This document shows, piece by piece, positions 60,628 to 64,000 of a DNA stretch of 64,000 nt. The position numbers and the translations under genes were made by a program. Source of the stretch: Marinomonas sp. MED121 (GTDB lineage Bacteria > Pseudomonadota > Gammaproteobacteria > Pseudomonadales > Marinomonadaceae); contig NZ_CH672435.1 in assembly GCF_000153025.1 (NCBI RefSeq), forward strand, positions 37,913 to 101,912, read 5' to 3'. Below the pieces are notes generated by a model that did no database searches, was not told the DNA's origin, and was given only the letters and a program-made list of their open reading frames with translations. Each line of letters begins with the position of its first letter. The stretch's first letter is position 1.

Positions 60628-63012
60628 TTACCCCCTAACAACAACCCCTAGCGCCTCTTCAAGAGCGGCTAAAACTTGCTCAACAGATTTGTTTATTTCT
60701 TCATCACTAAGAGTGTGCGAAGGATGTTGCCACGTCAAGCCTAAAGCGACACTTTTTTTCGTATCATCAATACCTTGGCCCTGATAAACATCAAATACAG
60801 ACACGTCTTTAAAGGCCTCTCCTGCATTATCTAAGATGATTTTTTGCAGACTAGCAACCGGTGTCTCACGATCAGCAAGTAAAGCGAAATCGCGACGCAC
60901 TTCAGGAAATTTAGAAATCACTTTATAAACAGGTAGCTTCCCTGTCAATACCGCCTCTAAATTCAAATCAAAAAGATAAACCGTTTGGTTACAGCCTAAA
61001 GATTTTGCAAACTGCGGATGCAATTCACCAAATACACCCACCTCTTCACCCGCGATTATGACTTTCGCAGAACGACCCGGATGTAGATACACCACATCAG
61101 CGCGCTCATAGGTCGGCATTTCACCATCATTTAACGCAAATAAAGCTTCAATGTGAGATTTCACATCATAGAAATCAACTTTATCACTATTGTGATACCA
61201 AGCCTCTGGTTCACGTGTTCCGGCAATTAACCCCGCCAAACGCTCTTGTTGATCAAGTTGATCCAAGGCATCCACACTACCAATAAAGCGGCGACCTGTC
61301 TCAAACATACGAACACGGCTTTGCTGGCGATTCTGGTTATGCAGGTAGGCCTTCATTAAACCAGGGATCAAACTTGGACGCATAACCCCCATTTCAGCAG
61401 AAATTGGGTTTTCCAACGGCACAGGCTCAACATCAGGTACAAACTGCAAGCTAGATTCTTTATCAATGAAGCTATAGGTAATAGCCTCTTGGTACCCTTG
61501 AGCGACCAAGGTTGCGCGCATTGTCTGGATACTGGTTTGCGCTTCAGCCGCTGGGGTGAAATTCACCGCCGCGGTTGGCATATTTGCTGGAATATTTTCA
61601 TACCCATAAATACGTGCAACCTCTTCAATCAAATCAGCTTCAATGGCGATGTCAAAACGATGACTTGGTGCACGAGTAACCCAGTGCACATCCGTCACTT
61701 CAACCATATCCAAGTCAAGACGCGTCAAAATGTCAGTCACTTGATCTTTCGAAATAGAAACGGCCAAATACTGATCTAACTTAGTACGACGAAGCGTTAC
61801 TTCATTTGCCTTAGGCAAGTTGTCTTGGCTAACTTGCTCAGTTACAGGTGCCACTTGACCGCCAGCAATCTCAACAATTAAAGCTGTCGCACGTTCAATT
61901 GCTTTATTTTGCAGCTGTGCATCCACACCACGTTCAAAACGATGGGAGCTATCCGTATGAAGGCCATAAGAGCGCGCTTTACCCGCCAATGAAATAGGTG
62001 CAAAGAAGGCAGACTCTAAAAAGATATCTTGAGTCTCTTCACTGACTCCTGAGCCTTCACCACCCATGATGCCCGCCATAGCCAATGGCTTAGACTTATC
62101 CGCAATCACTAGCGTATCCGCTCTTAGGCTAATTTCTTGACCATCTAACAAGGTCAATTTTTCGCCTTCATCTGCCATACGAACAATGATTGACTCAGAT
62201 AGCTGATTCAAATCAAATGCGTGCATCGGCTGACCCAGCTCCAACATAACATAGTTGGTAATATCAACAATCGGGTCTATTGAACGCACACCACTGCGAC
62301 GTAACTTTTCAGTTAGCCAAAGAGGAGATTCAGCCTTAACATTCACACCTTTAATCACACGACCAAGATAGCGAGGACAAGCTTGTGGTGCCTGTACATC
62401 AACCGCAAATGTATCTTGAATTTGCACTTCTACAGGCACAATATTAACTGGTGTTAAATCAGTTTGATTAAGTACACCGACTTCACGGGCTAAGCCATGA
62501 ATACTCAAACAGTCACTGCGGTTCGGTGTTAAATCAACATCAATGATCGAATCATTTAAGTCTAGGTATTCACGAAAACCACTGCCGACAGGTGCAGACT
62601 CTGCCAATTCCAACAAGCCATCAGAATCATCACTCAAACCCAATTCAGATGCAGCACATAGCATCCCGAAAGATTCAACTTGGCGTAGTTTTGCTTTTTT
62701 GATTTTAAAATCTGGACCAAGCACAGCGCCAACTTTCGCAAAAGGAACTTTAATACCTTCACGCGCATTTGGTGCACCGCACACAACTTGAAAGGTTTCT
62801 GCACCATCACTTACTTGGCACACTTTCAATTTATCCGCATTCGGGTGCTTTTCTGCAGACAAAATTTGCCCAACAACCACACCAGTAAATTCTTCTGCTA
62901 CAGCACAAACCTCATCAACTTCTAAACCAGCCATAGTAATCTGGCTAACTAGCTCTTCCGTTTTGATAGCAGGATTGACCCATTCTCTTAGCCAATTTTC
63001 ACTAAATTTCAT
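60628..63012 (-). CDS. pheT: Phenylalanyl-tRNA synthetase beta subunit
   Basis: 794 residues, full length. It has the N-terminal tRNA-binding EMAP-like domain (EEFTGVVVGQILSAEKHPNADKLKVCQVS), B3/B4 editing region (LTPNRSDCLSIHGLAREVGVLN), B5 domain, the catalytic-like core (HRFERGVD) and the C-terminal ferredoxin-fold anticodon-binding domain (FPEVRRDFALLADRETPV). The alpha2-beta2 enzyme charges tRNA-Phe; this subunit also edits Tyr-tRNA-Phe. Between pheS (22 bases) and ihfA (4 bases) in the usual gammaproteobacterial operon. Confidence 0.99.
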   Translation of the reverse strand: MKFSENWLREWVNPAIKTEELVSQITMAGLEVDEVCAVAEEFTGVVVGQILSAEKHPNADKLKVCQVSDGAETFQVVCGAPNAREGIKVPFAKVGAVLGPDFKIKKAKLRQVESFGMLCAASELGLSDDSDGLLELAESAPVGSGFREYLDLNDSIIDVDLTPNRSDCLSIHGLAREVGVLNQTDLTPVNIVPVEVQIQDTFAVDVQAPQACPRYLGRVIKGVNVKAESPLWLTEKLRRSGVRSIDPIVDITNYVMLELGQPMHAFDLNQLSESIIVRMADEGEKLTLLDGQEISLRADTLVIADKSKPLAMAGIMGGEGSGVSEETQDIFLESAFFAPISLAGKARSYGLHTDSSHRFERGVDAQLQNKAIERATALIVEIAGGQVAPVTEQVSQDNLPKANEVTLRRTKLDQYLAVSISKDQVTDILTRLDLDMVEVTDVHWVTRAPSHRFDIAIEADLIEEVARIYGYENIPANMPTAAVNFTPAAEAQTSIQTMRATLVAQGYQEAITYSFIDKESSLQFVPDVEPVPLENPISAEMGVMRPSLIPGLMKAYLHNQNRQQSRVRMFETGRRFIGSVDALDQLDQQERLAGLIAGTREPEAWYHNSDKVDFYDVKSHIEALFALNDGEMPTYERADVVYLHPGRSAKVIIAGEEVGVFGELHPQFAKSLGCNQTVYLFDLNLEAVLTGKLPVYKVISKFPEVRRDFALLADRETPVASLQKIILDNAGEAFKDVSVFDVYQGQGIDDTKKSVALGLTWQHPSHTLSDEEINKSVEQVLAALEEALGVVVRG

Positions 63013-63034
63013 ATCAATTATCCTGAGTCTTTAA

Positions 63035-64000
63035 TTATTTGAACTGCTTAAGGAAGCGCAAGTCGTTTTCAAAGAACATGCGTAAATCATCAACTCGGTA
63101 TCTCAGCATTGCAAAACGCTCAACCCCCATACCAAAGGCAAAGCCTGTGTATTTCTCTGAATCTATGCCAGACATTTCCAACACTTTAGGGTGCACCATG
63201 CCACAACCTAAAACCTCAAGCCAAGACCCCTCTCCTTTACTGTTAATACGCCAGATATCCACCTCAATGGACGGCTCAGTAAAGGGAAAATAGCTAGGAC
63301 GAAAACGTGTTTTAACATCATCTTCAAAGAATACATTTAAGAATTGCTGCAACACACCTTTTAGATCGGCGAAAGAAATATTTTCGTCAATCAACAAACC
63401 TTCAACCTGATGGAACATAGGTGTGTGTGTTTGGTCAGAGTCGCAACGGTATACGCGACCAGGACACACAATACGAATAGGTGGCTGTGTTTTTTCCATT
63501 GTGCGCACTTGCACTGGAGAAGTATGCGTACGCAGTACCGTATTAGCATTAAAATAAAAAGTATCCTGCATAGCACGCGCTGGATGGTGCTCAGGAATAT
63601 TTAACGCTTCAAAGTTATGATAGTCATCTTCAATTTCAGGTCCCGCAGCAACATCAAAGCCTATGCCGCGGAAAAAATTCTCAATACGCTCTTGCGTACG
63701 TGTGACTGGGTGCAGTCCACCCACCTCTTGCCCTTTACCAGACAAGGTAATATCAATCGTTTCGGTCGCTAATTTTGCATTTAACGCCTGGGTCGCTAAA
63801 ATTTCTTTACGTTTAGCGATTTCAACTTGAACTTGACCTTTGGCCTCATTTACAAGCTGACCAAATTTTGGACGATCTTCAGCGGATACATTCGCAAGTT
63901 GTTTTAGTAAAGCGGTTAACTCGCCCTTCTTCCCTAAATAACGTACACGAATCTCATCCAATGCAGATTCGCTATCAGATGCACTGACTGCATTAAGAGC
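63035..64000 (-). CDS. pheS: Phenylalanyl-tRNA synthetase alpha subunit (5' end off the window)
   Basis: About 321 of an expected 327-330 residues are present; the frame continues upstream through ALNAVSASDSESALDEIRV to the right edge, so the true start is outside. Class II motifs are visible: GPEIEDDYHNFEALNIPEHHPAR (motif 1 area), PGRVYRCDSDQTHTPMFHQVEG (motif 2) and GFAFGMGVERFAMLRY (motif 3). It is the catalytic subunit, which activates phenylalanine. Confidence 0.99.
   Translation of the reverse strand, partial: ALNAVSASDSESALDEIRVRYLGKKGELTALLKQLANVSAEDRPKFGQLVNEAKGQVQVEIAKRKEILATQALNAKLATETIDITLSGKGQEVGGLHPVTRTQERIENFFRGIGFDVAAGPEIEDDYHNFEALNIPEHHPARAMQDTFYFNANTVLRTHTSPVQVRTMEKTQPPIRIVCPGRVYRCDSDQTHTPMFHQVEGLLIDENISFADLKGVLQQFLNVFFEDDVKTRFRPSYFPFTEPSIEVDIWRINSKGEGSWLEVLGCGMVHPKVLEMSGIDSEKYTGFAFGMGVERFAMLRYRVDDLRMFFENDLRFLKQFK

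Overview
The window looks like the chromosome of a marine gammaproteobacterium, probably an Oceanospirillales relative such as Marinomonas. This is inferred from the AT-leaning composition, the pheS-pheT-ihfA order, TRAP and FadL transport genes, LexA-type and Fur-type sites, and overall gene style. No 16S rRNA gene is present to prove it.

Region 1 (1-35.6 kb) is a lipopeptide nonribosomal peptide synthetase (NRPS) locus. Most of it is on the minus strand and is transcribed leftwards: a stand-alone SyrP-like Fe(II)/2-oxoglutarate beta-hydroxylase, a fatty acyl-AMP ligase with its own ACP, four megasynthases (called MS1 to MS4 here, in order of transcription), and a SyrD/PvdE-type peptide exporter cut by the left edge. 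An MbtH-like protein and a diaminobutyrate aminotransferase are divergent on the plus strand. Reading specificity pockets by eye gives: acyl - Asp (epimerised) - Dab - unassigned - Gly-like - Asp - Gly - Asp - thioesterase. The last module is split. MS3 ends in a condensation domain plus a fused TauD/SyrP hydroxylase. MS4 begins with a condensation-like domain that lacks the HHxxxDG motif and looks like an interface domain for an Asp beta-hydroxylase. The two Asp modules without such a domain both carry tandem carrier domains. The product is most likely an acylated peptide with one to three beta-hydroxyaspartates. A siderophore is favoured; an acidic lipopeptide antibiotic is the alternative.

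Region 2 (35.6-43.2 kb) is accessory: small unrecognised genes, zinc-ribbon-like proteins, a small membrane protein, a type II chorismate mutase, a decayed transposase fragment and a BaiN/HI0933-type flavoprotein. Two unrecognised genes (37145-38014 and 42616-43203) lie downstream of strong LexA boxes, a tandem pair in the second case, and are candidate new SOS genes.

Region 3 (43.2-48.3 kb) is an iron-linked envelope operon behind a candidate Fur box: imelysin lipoprotein, di-heme thiol-oxidoreductase-like protein, second imelysin, and a Tat-exported DUF1513 protein.

Region 4 (48.4-57.9 kb) holds a c-di-GMP phosphodiesterase with a degenerate GGDEF, a FadL porin, a TakP-like TRAP transporter for 2-oxo acids, and a Cache-domain histidine kinase with a NarL-type regulator that probably controls the transporter.

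Region 5 (58.2-64.0 kb) is a 17-gene tRNA array (six Asp-Val pairs, four Thr, one Pro) downstream of pheS (cut by the right edge), pheT and ihfA, all on the minus strand.
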